Below are positions 1 through 8,483 of a stretch of DNA of 64,000 bases, piece by piece. Source of the stretch: Gallionella sp. GTDB lineage: Bacteria > Pseudomonadota > Gammaproteobacteria > Burkholderiales > Gallionellaceae. A program made the translations under genes and the position numbers. Position 1 is the first letter of the stretch, and every line of letters begins with the position of its first letter. The stretch lies in NCBI GenBank assembly GCA_028687335.1, contig JAQUAI010000010.1:1-64000 (forward strand), in the 5' to 3' direction. The notes below the pieces were generated by a model. It was not told where the DNA came from, did not search any database, and saw only the letters and a list, made by a program, of their open reading frames with translations.

Positions 1-2542
1 CGGCGGAGACGTAGGTACTTTGTCCGTCGGTGGCGCTTACTGTGGTGCCCGTGGCTGTGCTGGTGATGGTGTTGCCGGTGGGGTTGGCGATGAATCTTGC
101 GGCTTGGGCTTGGCGGATGGCGCTGGTAGCACCTGCTGTACCAACGGGTACGCCTTGGCCGCTAGCGATGATGGTTTGGGTGAAGCTGCCAGTGGCTAAG
201 ATTTCATTACCGCCATTGACTAAGCCGGATTGGGTGGTGGGTGCAAGGTTGATTGCGGTGATGCCCAGTTCGGTGAGGGTTTTAAGTTCGCTGGCTTCGG
301 TGGTTTCTTTGATGCCGTTGTTGTTGGTATCTACGAAGCTGATGCCGTCGTGGTTGGTATCGACCCAAACGCGGACGTTGTTGAATGCGGTATCAAGGCT
401 GGTGAATTGGTTGTCTGCGTTGCTGTCCAGACTCTTGAGGGCGGCGAATCCGTTGGCGTAGGTTTTAACACCGGCGTTGCCACCCGTGCCGACTGCGCCG
501 TTGAAGTATTCGGACAGGGTCTCGCTTATGTCGTCGATCTTGCCGTTGCCGTTGAGGTCGTAGGCAACGATGCCGTCTTGCGCGGAGACCCAGCCGGTCA
601 GTTCCTTAGCCCCACCATCATGGTCGATGTCGAATAACACAGGGGCTTCGGCAAAACTGGTGAGTTTTACGCCGTCGCCGTTGAGGTCGAGGATGAGCGG
701 GTCGGTGGCGGTGAGATTGGTCTGGATAGAGTTGCCGAGGTTGATAGTGGTGCCGCTGAGGGCCATTTGAACGCTGGGGTTCAGGTTGGTGGAAACTGGG
801 TACAGCATGTCGAGTGTGTTGTTGAGCGTGCCATCTGCGATGTTGCCCGCACCCGGCCTGTAGTCGTTGCTGATGATGTAGTTGGCGGAGGCGGTGTTGC
901 CGCCGTCAGTGTTGACGTTGCCTACGCCGTTGATGACATAGTTGCCACCAGTAAGCAGGGTGCTGTCGTTGCTGCTGACGGGGGTGATGGGGTCGGTGGC
1001 GGTGGTGCTGCCGATACCGGTTGGGTCGGTGATGGTGCAGGTGAAAGTGTTGGTGGTTGTGCCGATTGACCCAGTTCCTATTTGCGTCGCCCCCAAATAG
1101 TCGCCCGTTGCATCGTAATTAAATTGTGTAGCACTGCCATCGGGATTAATCAGCAGACTCGGATAGCCGTTAGAGCCGGAGTTCTGAACAAGCAAGCCAC
1201 TGCCGCTTTCGCTCACGACCGCCTCAGCGGGAACGGTGAAGGTTTGGCCGCCCGCAGTAATCGTAGCTTGCGCGTTACCAGCGGGCTGGTTGTAGGTGAA
1301 AGCACCGACCGCAGTTTGCGCGTCCCCAGTGTTGTAAACGGTACTGATGCTATTGTCCGGCAGACGATACTCAACCCGGTTCGAATAAACCGACACAGTC
1401 ACTCCAGGATTGCCATCCAATGGTGAGAAAACGTAGGTTTTAACGCCACCCGAATCTTTGTACAGATAGCTCACACCGGTGGCAAAGGTGTAGCGATTGC
1501 TGCCGAGTCCGTCCACGTTCAGTTGGATACTTGCTGGGGTTAAGCCATGTACTTGCAAATCGGCCACCACGAGTGTCGGTGTGCTCAGCAAAGCATCCCT
1601 TTGCGTACTGGTCATGGCATCCCAAGTAAACTGATCAACCGCGATCAACGCATTTCTGTCTGCATTGCTGAGGCTTGCCAACTGCGCTTGAGTCAACGAA
1701 GCATACGCCGGAAATTTACTCATGTAGGCGGTTGCATTGCTACCCGGATGATTTCCCGCAATACCTCCTGCTGCCCCAGCAGCCAATATCCTCAAGCCAG
1801 TTATACCCAATACCACCGCTCCCGCCGCACCCAAAACAGCCGAGCCGTAACCGCTACCGGCACCATCCAGCGAAATCTGGATGCCGTACTGTTTGCCAGC
1901 GTTGTCAACCACATCACCGGGAACAACCAGATTGACCGCGATGGTATCCAGCGCGCCAGTCGGCAAAGTGCTGTTGGGAACACCCGCACCATTCACCCCG
2001 AAAATTTTTACTTTGGACAGGAGTTGACCGTAAGCTTCCTTCAATCCTGGAGTTTCTGGCGTAACTGCGGGTGTGTTTTTGTAGAGGTCTGACAGCGTTT
2101 CATATTGCTTGATTGCCTGCGCATAACCGGACGAGTGCCCCACCAAATTCAGGGTATCGATGGTTGTTGTGCCATTGACCATCCCTTGGGCTAACCGCGT
2201 AAATTCCACCTTGGCATAGGCCTGCGCCGATTGCATCTGGGAAGTGTTGAAGCCAGCACCAAACGTGCCCAAGGCGATACCGAAAAAATCGGCGGCGAGG
2301 TTGCCCAACAAGCCCGGCTCCGTTCCTCGGTCGAGCAGGAAATATTCGTTTCCGGTCGTGCTCTTGATGACTTGTCCAGAGTAGCCACCACCATTTTGGG
2401 TGCTCACGGTAACTACCGTGAAACTACTGCTGCCCACCGTGATATTGTTGTTACCAGCATCAATATTTGCACGCAATATCCTTGGGTCAAGATATGCCTG
2501 ATTGATTGCCAAGTCAGCCAGTGTTCCAATGTTTGTTGCCAT
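1..2542 (-). CDS. Partial large RTX-type secreted protein with lipase-like N-terminus and EF-hand loops
   Basis: The gene runs off the left edge; 847 codons are open without a stop. The start at 2542 follows a good ribosome site (AGGGAG, 8 nt away). There is no signal peptide, as expected for type I secreted RTX proteins. A GHSSG nucleophile-elbow motif at about residues 135-139 and a later VNGAG stretch resemble the alpha/beta-hydrolase part of RTX lipases. From about residue 617 there are calcium-binding loops (DLNGDG, DIDHDG, DLNGNG), and near residue 736 a canonical EF-hand, DTNNNGIKETTE. No RTX nonapeptides are visible yet; they would lie beyond the edge. The likely role is an exported calcium-dependent hydrolase or adhesin; the substrate is unknown. 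It lies 28 bp downstream of a secreted-protein gene on the same strand. Confidence 0.8.
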   Translation of the reverse strand, partial: MATNIGTLADLAINQAYLDPRILRANIDAGNNNITVGSSSFTVVTVSTQNGGGYSGQVIKSTTGNEYFLLDRGTEPGLLGNLAADFFGIALGTFGAGFNTSQMQSAQAYAKVEFTRLAQGMVNGTTTIDTLNLVGHSSGYAQAIKQYETLSDLYKNTPAVTPETPGLKEAYGQLLSKVKIFGVNGAGVPNSTLPTGALDTIAVNLVVPGDVVDNAGKQYGIQISLDGAGSGYGSAVLGAAGAVVLGITGLRILAAGAAGGIAGNHPGSNATAYMSKFPAYASLTQAQLASLSNADRNALIAVDQFTWDAMTSTQRDALLSTPTLVVADLQVHGLTPASIQLNVDGLGSNRYTFATGVSYLYKDSGGVKTYVFSPLDGNPGVTVSVYSNRVEYRLPDNSISTVYNTGDAQTAVGAFTYNQPAGNAQATITAGGQTFTVPAEAVVSESGSGLLVQNSGSNGYPSLLINPDGSATQFNYDATGDYLGATQIGTGSIGTTTNTFTCTITDPTGIGSTTATDPITPVSSNDSTLLTGGNYVINGVGNVNTDGGNTASANYIISNDYRPGAGNIADGTLNNTLDMLYPVSTNLNPSVQMALSGTTINLGNSIQTNLTATDPLILDLNGDGVKLTSFAEAPVLFDIDHDGGAKELTGWVSAQDGIVAYDLNGNGKIDDISETLSEYFNGAVGTGGNAGVKTYANGFAALKSLDSNADNQFTSLDTAFNNVRVWVDTNHDGISFVDTNNNGIKETTEASELKTLTELGITAINLAPTTQSGLVNGGNEILATGSFTQTIIASGQGVPVGTAGATSAIRQAQAARFIANPTGNTITSTATGTTVSATDGQSTYVSA

Positions 2543-2570
2543 GATTTATCTCCCTTTATTTCACTTATGG

Positions 2571-4091
2571 TTATTTGCTCTTGGGTAATTCAAAAATTAC
2601 GGCTGATTTAACCCAGTCGCGTGATTTGATAATTGGAAATGCAAAATACCTTGAGTCGCTGCTGAAAACGGTTTGCTCTTCAAACCGGATGTTGTCTGAA
2701 TATCGTCCTTCGAGTTGCCATGTTTCCATGCTGCGCACCTCGATACTGCTAGATGCTCGCAAAGGGTTCTGAGTATTCTCAGTCTTATGGAATAGAACAA
2801 TATGCGCGCCGTCTGGTGTAATGCTTGCCCAAGAAAAGTCTTGTGTTCCTTTGGTTAGCAGTGTGTCTTGCTTGAAAGGCGCCAGATACCTGATCTTCCC
2901 GGACTCCAGATTCAGGATCGCCAGCGACCACTCGTAGGCGCAATTGCTCTTATTGTCGGAAACGAACTCGGGGGGCGGCGGCGGGTTTTGTCTGCACTGT
3001 TCGGCTTCCTTGTCCGTCTGAATTGACCCATGCCCCGTCCGCCACCACACCTCTCGCCCGCTAGGCAAAGGTGTCCACCACACGCCATTTTCTGGCAAGC
3101 TGGCAAGTTGTGGCATATCTCTTTCTTCCAGTTGCGCGCCCGATGCAATATCCCAACGCACGATGCGATTGCCTACCCATTGACGATTCCACGCGAAGTC
3201 ATTGACCTTGATCGGCGGCCTATCGAACAACACAGCAGATACGGTTTTGCTTTCGGCATCAAATAGCGGGCGGCTGTTGAAAAATTGTTGGTACCCAGTT
3301 CGATAGAAGAATTGTTCTAGTTTCCAAGTTCTTGTTTCAAACAGAGCGATGCCACTAATGTTTGCAGGGTAAAAATTTTGCCTCTTCAACTCTTCGTAAC
3401 TCATACCGTTTTTATATTTACCGGTTTTAATATCAAGAGTCTTTCCAATTGCCACGAGTTGCTCATAGTCCGACTTGCTGTTATAGCTTTCCCCGTAATT
3501 AAATAGAATTGCCAAATGTTGACTGTCTTCGCTATAGCTGATAGAGCTGCACGAAAAGGTAAATATCATTTCCTGGCCCTGTCCAGGTATGCGTCGCAAA
3601 AATGTAGGAATATCAATGACTCCTGCTTCATCTATGCTCCATATCCGAATACTCCCTTTCTCCGTGCTTGCACACCCCGCCACCATGCGCCCATCTGGGC
3701 TGAGTGCCAGCTCCTGTCCAAGCGAAGACTGAAGTACCATCCCCACGTGATCTTTCCCGTCGTTCTCCTCTGGTGCTTTCTCGTTTAGCAACAATCGCTG
3801 GACAATCTTTTTGTTTTTCCAATCCCACACCCGGATATGACGCGCGCGCTCGGTCGCATCAATCAAACGACTACCATCGTTGCTCAAGGCAATTTGCGTG
3901 TTGGTATCCCACTCATTGGGATACTCAAGCGAAATTGTTCCTTTGGGCGCAATGCGTATCGGATCTTCGTTCCTGTCGAAGAATTGCGCACAAGCTACCG
4001 TCGCCATCAGCCACAAACCAATTCCAGCTATCCATCGTATTGCCTGCAACCGATGCTGCGCCATAAGTGGCAGATTCAATTCATTTCTCAT
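2571..4091 (-). CDS. Secreted beta-propeller-like protein, RTX-associated, function unknown
   Basis: 506 residues. GAGGAG lies 6 nt before the start. The N-terminus has a hydrophobic signal segment ending near VACA (residues ~20-35). Repeats with the pattern SNDGSRL...RVWDW and SPDGRMV...RIWSI near residues 65-150 resemble WD40 or YVTN-type propeller blades, and similar blade-like strands recur later. I see no catalytic motif and cannot name a family. It starts 23 bp after the stop of an RTX C-terminal fragment and ends 28 bp before the start of another RTX protein, so it is probably cotranscribed with them. It could be a partner, immunity or surface-anchoring protein; this is inference from position only. 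Confidence 0.75.
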   Translation of the reverse strand: MRNELNLPLMAQHRLQAIRWIAGIGLWLMATVACAQFFDRNEDPIRIAPKGTISLEYPNEWDTNTQIALSNDGSRLIDATERARHIRVWDWKNKKIVQRLLLNEKAPEENDGKDHVGMVLQSSLGQELALSPDGRMVAGCASTEKGSIRIWSIDEAGVIDIPTFLRRIPGQGQEMIFTFSCSSISYSEDSQHLAILFNYGESYNSKSDYEQLVAIGKTLDIKTGKYKNGMSYEELKRQNFYPANISGIALFETRTWKLEQFFYRTGYQQFFNSRPLFDAESKTVSAVLFDRPPIKVNDFAWNRQWVGNRIVRWDIASGAQLEERDMPQLASLPENGVWWTPLPSGREVWWRTGHGSIQTDKEAEQCRQNPPPPPEFVSDNKSNCAYEWSLAILNLESGKIRYLAPFKQDTLLTKGTQDFSWASITPDGAHIVLFHKTENTQNPLRASSSIEVRSMETWQLEGRYSDNIRFEEQTVFSSDSRYFAFPIIKSRDWVKSAVIFELPKSK

Positions 4092-4114
4092 GCGCGCCTC
4101 CTCATCTCAAACAC

Positions 4115-4258
4115 TCAATCATTTGCCGCCAGCCAGCCAAACAATACGTCGCTACTCATTTGCCCGACGAGTTTGTTATCGCCGTCTTCGCCCAGTAGCG
4201 TGTCGTTGTCCGCACCGCCATCGAGATAGTCGTTGCCGATGCCGCCATATAGCGGTGT
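4115..4258 (-). pseudogene. C-terminal stub of an RTX protein
   Basis: About 48 in-frame codons with RTX calcium-binding nonapeptides (GGIGNDYLDGG, then GADNDTLLGEDGDN), ending in a stop at 4115. Upstream the frame stays open to 4378, but the sequence no longer resembles RTX, so the rest of the gene appears to have been deleted. The following secreted-protein gene starts 23 bp downstream. This is the remnant of a second RTX gene in a tandem array. Confidence 0.65.
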
Positions 4259-4906
4259 CGTGGCTTTTTCAAAATATCTAAGACGAAATATCGTGCGTAT
4301 TGATTGATGCCGAGGCGTGGCAATTCCGCGCGCTATGGGAGCGCAGTTGAGTGTTGGTGTTTTCCACAGCAATGGCATATCGACCCCTTGTTTTTCGATA
4401 CGGCAATTTCTGAGCTACTGGGTAGCCTAGTTGTTTGCAAAAAAACCATATGCAGTCTCACGATGTGGTGAGCTTGGTTTGGTTTTGTGTGAGTGCTGCT
4501 GATGCCCCTTGTATTGCGGTTCGCCGTTTTCCGCACATTCTTGGTGAGGCGGTTGATGTGCTTTGGGTTTGGCGAGTTGGGGCGATTCTGGCATATCTTG
4601 GCAGCAAGATACATAGACCGAAATGCATATGCATTTTGGTAAAAATTTGTGAACTAGCGCGCTGGATGATTGTGTGGTGGAGTGGGGAATCCCTGCTGGG
4701 GTAGACGGCAAGGTTATGTTTTAACCCAGATAATCCATTAGCCTCGACATTCCGCAGCAGGCAGGAATTTTTTCAATCAACTGAATTTGGCCTGATAAAA
4801 CTCCTAGCCACTCAACTAAGCACCAGCCATCTCGCTGATTATTCGCCGGAATGATGAGTTCTAGGGCTAATGGACTAGCTGGGATTATGGAGATTGCCGG
4901 AATGAG
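4259..4906. other. Gene-free stretch between the RTX stub and rimO
   Basis: About 650 bp without a convincing gene on either strand. It holds a long palindrome at 4617-4640 and probably the decayed upstream part of the RTX gene. The short open frames here lack ribosome sites and recognisable protein character. Confidence 0.5.
4617..4640. promoter_or_regulatory. 24-bp near-perfect palindrome
   Basis: The core AAATGCATATGCATTT (4621-4636) is a perfect 16-bp palindrome. It is extended by ACC/GGT on the outer sides with one mismatched pair. It sits in a gene-free stretch and could be an operator of a helix-turn-helix dimer; no regulated gene is evident next to it. Confidence 0.35.
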
Positions 4907-6226
4907 TTACTTCACCAATTCCGCCCAAAGATCGTGCGTGTCGGAATCAGTAACGAGCACGTCAACCTTATCTCCGACTTTCAGCTCGGTACCATTGTCG
5001 ATATAAACTTGTCCGTCGATTTCCGGCGCGTCGGCACTGCTGCGGGCGATAGCACCTTCCTCATCCACTTCGTCCACCAGCACGGTAATCGTCTTGCCGA
5101 TTTTGGTGCGTAATTTCTCTTCGCTAATTTCTTCTTGCAGCAACATCAATCGCGCTAGGCGCTCCTGCTGCACTTCGGGCGGAATATGGTCGGGCAAAGC
5201 ATTTGCGCTTGCCCCATCCACTGGTGAATAGGCAAATGCGCCCACGCGATCCAGCTTGGCTTCTTCGATGAAGTCGAGCAATTCCTCAAACTCCTCTTCT
5301 GTTTCGCCCGGGAAGCCGACGATGAAGGTGCTGCGCAAGGTAATGTCGGGACAGGTTTCGCGCCATTGTTTGATGCGTCCCAGCACGTTTTCACTGCTAG
5401 CCGGGCGTTTCATTAGCTTCAGAATGCGCTGATTGGCGTGTTGAAATGGAATATCCAGATAGGGCAAAATTTTTCCTTCTGCCATCAACGGAATCACCTC
5501 GTCTACATGCGGGTAAGGATAAACATAGTGCAAGCGCACCCAAGCACCGAGGCTACCCATCGCATCGGCCAATTCGGTCATGCGCGTTTTCAGCGGCTTG
5601 CCACCCCAAAATCCGGTGCGATACTTCACGTCCACGCCATAGGCCGAGGTATCTTGCGAAATTACCAGCAACTCTTTCACCCCAGAGGCAACCAGTTTCT
5701 CGGCCTCCAGCATCACCTCACCTACTGGGCGACTAACCAAATCGCCGCGCAGACTAGGAATAATGCAGAAAGTGCAGCGGTGATTACAGCCTTCAGAAAT
5801 TTTGACGTAGGCGTAATGGCGCGGTGTTAGGCGAATACCCTGCGGCGGAACTAGATCGGTGTAGGGGTCGTGCAGCTTTGGCAAATGCGCGTGTACCGCA
5901 GCCATCACTTCATCCGTTGCGTGCGGGCCAGTCACGGCAAGCACTTTGGGATGCGTTTTCTGCACGATGTCGCCTTTGGCTCCCAGACAACCGGTCACGA
6001 TTACCTTGCCGTTTTCCTGCAAAGCCTCACCAATAGCATCAAGTGATTCCGCCACTGCGCTATCGATAAAACCGCAGGTATTGACCACGACGAGATCGGC
6101 ATCCTGATAGCTCGCCGAAATACCGTACCCCTCGGCGCGCAAGCGCGTCAGGATATGTTCGGAATCAACCGTGGCTTTGGGACAACCGAGAGAAACGAAA
6201 CCAACTTGGCGAGATGTATTGCTCAT
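4907..6226 (-). CDS. rimO: Ribosomal protein S12 methylthiotransferase RimO
   Basis: A radical-SAM enzyme that methylthiolates an aspartate of ribosomal protein S12. The N-terminal MTTase domain begins with [16 protein letters not shown]. The radical-SAM cluster motif CNHRCTFC lies at about residues 144-151, followed by IIPSLRG. A C-terminal TRAM domain ends in DLWAELVK. About 439 residues from the ATG at 6226, matching the family; a GTG at 6241 would add five residues. It is the last gene of a minus-strand run with the ZIP transporter and a small conserved protein. Confidence 0.95.
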   Translation of the reverse strand: MSNTSRQVGFVSLGCPKATVDSEHILTRLRAEGYGISASYQDADLVVVNTCGFIDSAVAESLDAIGEALQENGKVIVTGCLGAKGDIVQKTHPKVLAVTGPHATDEVMAAVHAHLPKLHDPYTDLVPPQGIRLTPRHYAYVKISEGCNHRCTFCIIPSLRGDLVSRPVGEVMLEAEKLVASGVKELLVISQDTSAYGVDVKYRTGFWGGKPLKTRMTELADAMGSLGAWVRLHYVYPYPHVDEVIPLMAEGKILPYLDIPFQHANQRILKLMKRPASSENVLGRIKQWRETCPDITLRSTFIVGFPGETEEEFEELLDFIEEAKLDRVGAFAYSPVDGASANALPDHIPPEVQQERLARLMLLQEEISEEKLRTKIGKTITVLVDEVDEEGAIARSSADAPEIDGQVYIDNGTELKVGDKVDVLVTDSDTHDLWAELVK

Positions 6227-6370
6227 GGGATCAGGCGACACGCTGCCGCGATTAAATGCAAAGGGGGCGGATTATACAGTGCCCCGACATCCGCTTTCTT
6301 TACGAAGAAGGAAAGACTCCTCCCGTATTTCAGAAACGCTGCAGGATCACACTACATGTGTCGCCGCAAC

Positions 6371-6796
6371 TTATTGCACGGTATCTGGTGCGGCAAAAGA
6401 CTCAGCCGAAACTTGCTGCAAAAGCAGTGCTGCCGTACGTTCCAGCAAACTTACATCCAGCGTGCCGATACATTCTTCCGCCACTTCGATGCCTTGCAAC
6501 ACGACTGGGCGCTCATCTTCGGTGATTTCCCAAATGTCGGTGGTATCGCCCCGATGGCGCACATTAAGCAACACTTCTACGGCGGCATCGAGTGCCTCGA
6601 CCGCGCCGGGAATGGTGGTGTGGTGCATCACCAACGCGGAACGAACCACCGAGATAGCGGCGGCAATGCGGCCAAATGCGGTCACGGTGAATTTACCCAT
6701 GCAGGCCGCCTGATACGGCAAGTGCATATCCATGGCATAGATGTCTTTAAGACCGCGTGTCACTGGGACGCGCAACGATTTTCTTTTTTTCATCAC
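6371..6796 (-). CDS. Conserved hypothetical protein (141 aa)
   Basis: A small soluble protein with no signal peptide or membrane segment. It has a basic N-terminus (MMKKRKSLR), a central alanine-rich helical part, and an acidic C-terminal half with ITEDERPVVLQGIEVAEEC. I do not recognise the family. It starts 18 bp after the ZIP transporter stop and is followed by rimO on the same strand, so it is probably cotranscribed. A tandem MM leaves the start uncertain by one codon. Confidence 0.7.
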   Translation of the reverse strand: MMKKRKSLRVPVTRGLKDIYAMDMHLPYQAACMGKFTVTAFGRIAAAISVVRSALVMHHTTIPGAVEALDAAVEVLLNVRHRGDTTDIWEITEDERPVVLQGIEVAEECIGTLDVSLLERTAALLLQQVSAESFAAPDTVQ

Positions 6797-6814
6797 TCTC
6801 CCGCCCTCTTTAGT

Positions 6815-7591
6815 CTATTCAACCAACAAACCCACTAGCAGTACCGATGCCACGCCCGTAACGATAAGCGTGATCTGCTGAATGGTGTCACGCAACTGCG
6901 TGCGTTTATGCAACCCCGGAATCAGGTCGGCTACGGCAACGTAGATCATGCTCGCTGCCGCCAGCGCAAGTAGCGGCGCAATAAAGTTTTGCATGGACTG
7001 CAGCGCAACATATGCCAGCAATCCACCCACCAACGTGGCAAGACTGGAGATCAGATTGACCTGAAACGCTTTCGCTTTGCTATAGCCGGAGTGCAGCAAA
7101 ATCATAAAGTCACCCACTTCCTGCGGAATTTCGTGCGCGATGATCGCCAGTGCGGTAACAATCCCCAGCTGTATGTCGGTCATAAATGCGGCTGCAATGA
7201 TGATGCCATCTACAAAGTTGTGAAACGTGTCGCCCACCATAATCATGGCACCGCTGCGACCGTGATCGTGGTTGTGACCTGGTGTTTCATGCGGCTCGTG
7301 TACCTCGCAATGTTCGTGGTGACAGTGCCGCCACAACACTAATTTTTCCAGCAAGAAAAACAACAAAATACCGGCCAGTACCGTGCCGCTCACTGCGGCG
7401 GGACTACTGGCCAACTGCATTGCTTCGGGCAATATCTCCAAAAACACGGCACCTAGCAAAGCACCGATGGCATAACTAACCAGCGAACCAATCCAATGCG
7501 GACGGGCGTGATACGCAAAAATCGCAGCAATGCTGATGCTCAATACGGCACCGAGAATGCTGCTTAAGATGATCCAAGCAAGAACTGACAT
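6815..7591 (-). CDS. ZIP family divalent metal transporter
   Basis: 258 residues with about eight membrane segments. The ZIP signatures are present: HNFVDG in TM4 and HEIPQE in TM5, which form the binuclear metal site. A histidine-rich cytoplasmic loop (HCHHEHCEVHEPHE, residues ~89-102, continuing HNHDH) lies between TM3 and TM4. The family imports zinc, iron or manganese into the cytoplasm; which metal cannot be told from sequence. It is encoded upstream of the 141-aa protein on the same strand. Confidence 0.9.
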   Translation of the reverse strand: MSVLAWIILSSILGAVLSISIAAIFAYHARPHWIGSLVSYAIGALLGAVFLEILPEAMQLASSPAAVSGTVLAGILLFFLLEKLVLWRHCHHEHCEVHEPHETPGHNHDHGRSGAMIMVGDTFHNFVDGIIIAAAFMTDIQLGIVTALAIIAHEIPQEVGDFMILLHSGYSKAKAFQVNLISSLATLVGGLLAYVALQSMQNFIAPLLALAAASMIYVAVADLIPGLHKRTQLRDTIQQITLIVTGVASVLLVGLLVE

Positions 7592-7742
7592 GAAGCGCTA
7601 CCAAAGAAAGTAGGTGAATTATCCGAAAAAAATCATTTTCGGAAAGCACCAAAGAACACAAGAAAAACCGGCCTATTCCAATTCAGGCGCGGTGCGTTCG
7701 ACTATTACCCGCGCGTATTCGCAGCGAAATCCAGCGCGCGGA

Positions 7743-8483
7743 TTATACGGATTCCAACCAGATAAATGTTCCCATACGACCAGTCTGCCCCTCGCGCCGA
7801 TAGGAAAAAAATCGCCCAGCATCGCGATAAGTACACAAATCACCGCCGTAAACACGCGTGATCCCCAGCGCCTGCAAACGCAGTTTGGCCAACTGATAAA
7901 TATCGGCCATGAATTTATTTTCTGGCGCAGGTACGAATGCATTTTCGGCATTGGCATCGTGCTGCATAAATGCCGCGCGCACTTCCGCGCCAACTTCGAA
8001 AGCAGCCTGACTAATCGCGGGCCCCAGCCACGCCATCAACGAGGACGGCGGCACACCCATCGCGCGCACAGTTTGCTCAATCACCCCTTCGCACAGACCG
8101 CGCCAACCCGCGTGCGCCGCGCCAACCACCGAGCCATTGTCATCGCACAGCAGCACTGGCAAGCAATCGGCTGTCATCACCACACAGACCGATGATTTGC
8201 GTCGTGCCACAGCTGCATCCGCCTGCGGCAGACACCCAGCGGCATCGGCATTTGCTACAACCACCCCGTGTACTTGCTCCAGCCACACCGGTTCGCTCGG
8301 CATGAGCGACGATAGTTGCTGGCGGTTATACGCAACCGCACGCGGCACATCACCCACATGAGTGCCCAGATTCAAACTAGCATAGGGAGTATTACTGACA
8401 CCGCCCGACCGCGTGGTCTGCATCGCTTTGACATTGGCAGGAGCAGGCCAATCGGGAACGATGCAATGTTCAATCAAGCTCAT
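7743..8483 (-). CDS. pgeF: Purine nucleoside phosphorylase-like / peptidoglycan editing factor PgeF (YfiH)
   Basis: A DUF152/laccase-domain protein. Signatures are TRSGGVS near the N-terminus, WLEQVHG, TADCLPVLL and AAHAGWRGL, whose Cys and His residues bind zinc. The C-terminus has DLCTY and FFSYRREG, typical of the family. Members act on peptidoglycan precursors or purine nucleosides. The start chosen is the ATG at 8483, overlapping the end of rluD by 14 nt, which indicates translational coupling; a start at 8504 would overlap more. Confidence 0.92.
   Translation of the reverse strand: MSLIEHCIVPDWPAPANVKAMQTTRSGGVSNTPYASLNLGTHVGDVPRAVAYNRQQLSSLMPSEPVWLEQVHGVVVANADAAGCLPQADAAVARRKSSVCVVMTADCLPVLLCDDNGSVVGAAHAGWRGLCEGVIEQTVRAMGVPPSSLMAWLGPAISQAAFEVGAEVRAAFMQHDANAENAFVPAPENKFMADIYQLAKLRLQALGITRVYGGDLCTYRDAGRFFSYRREGQTGRMGTFIWLESV

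Noticed and set aside
30-1426. Several plus-strand frames of 60-143 codons
   Set aside because: All are antisense to the RTX gene, whose repetitive Gly/Asp/Asn codons leave the opposite strand open.
4333-4711. Minus-strand frames of about 93 codons
   Set aside because: Composition unlike the neighbours, no ribosome site, and two overlapping frames compete.
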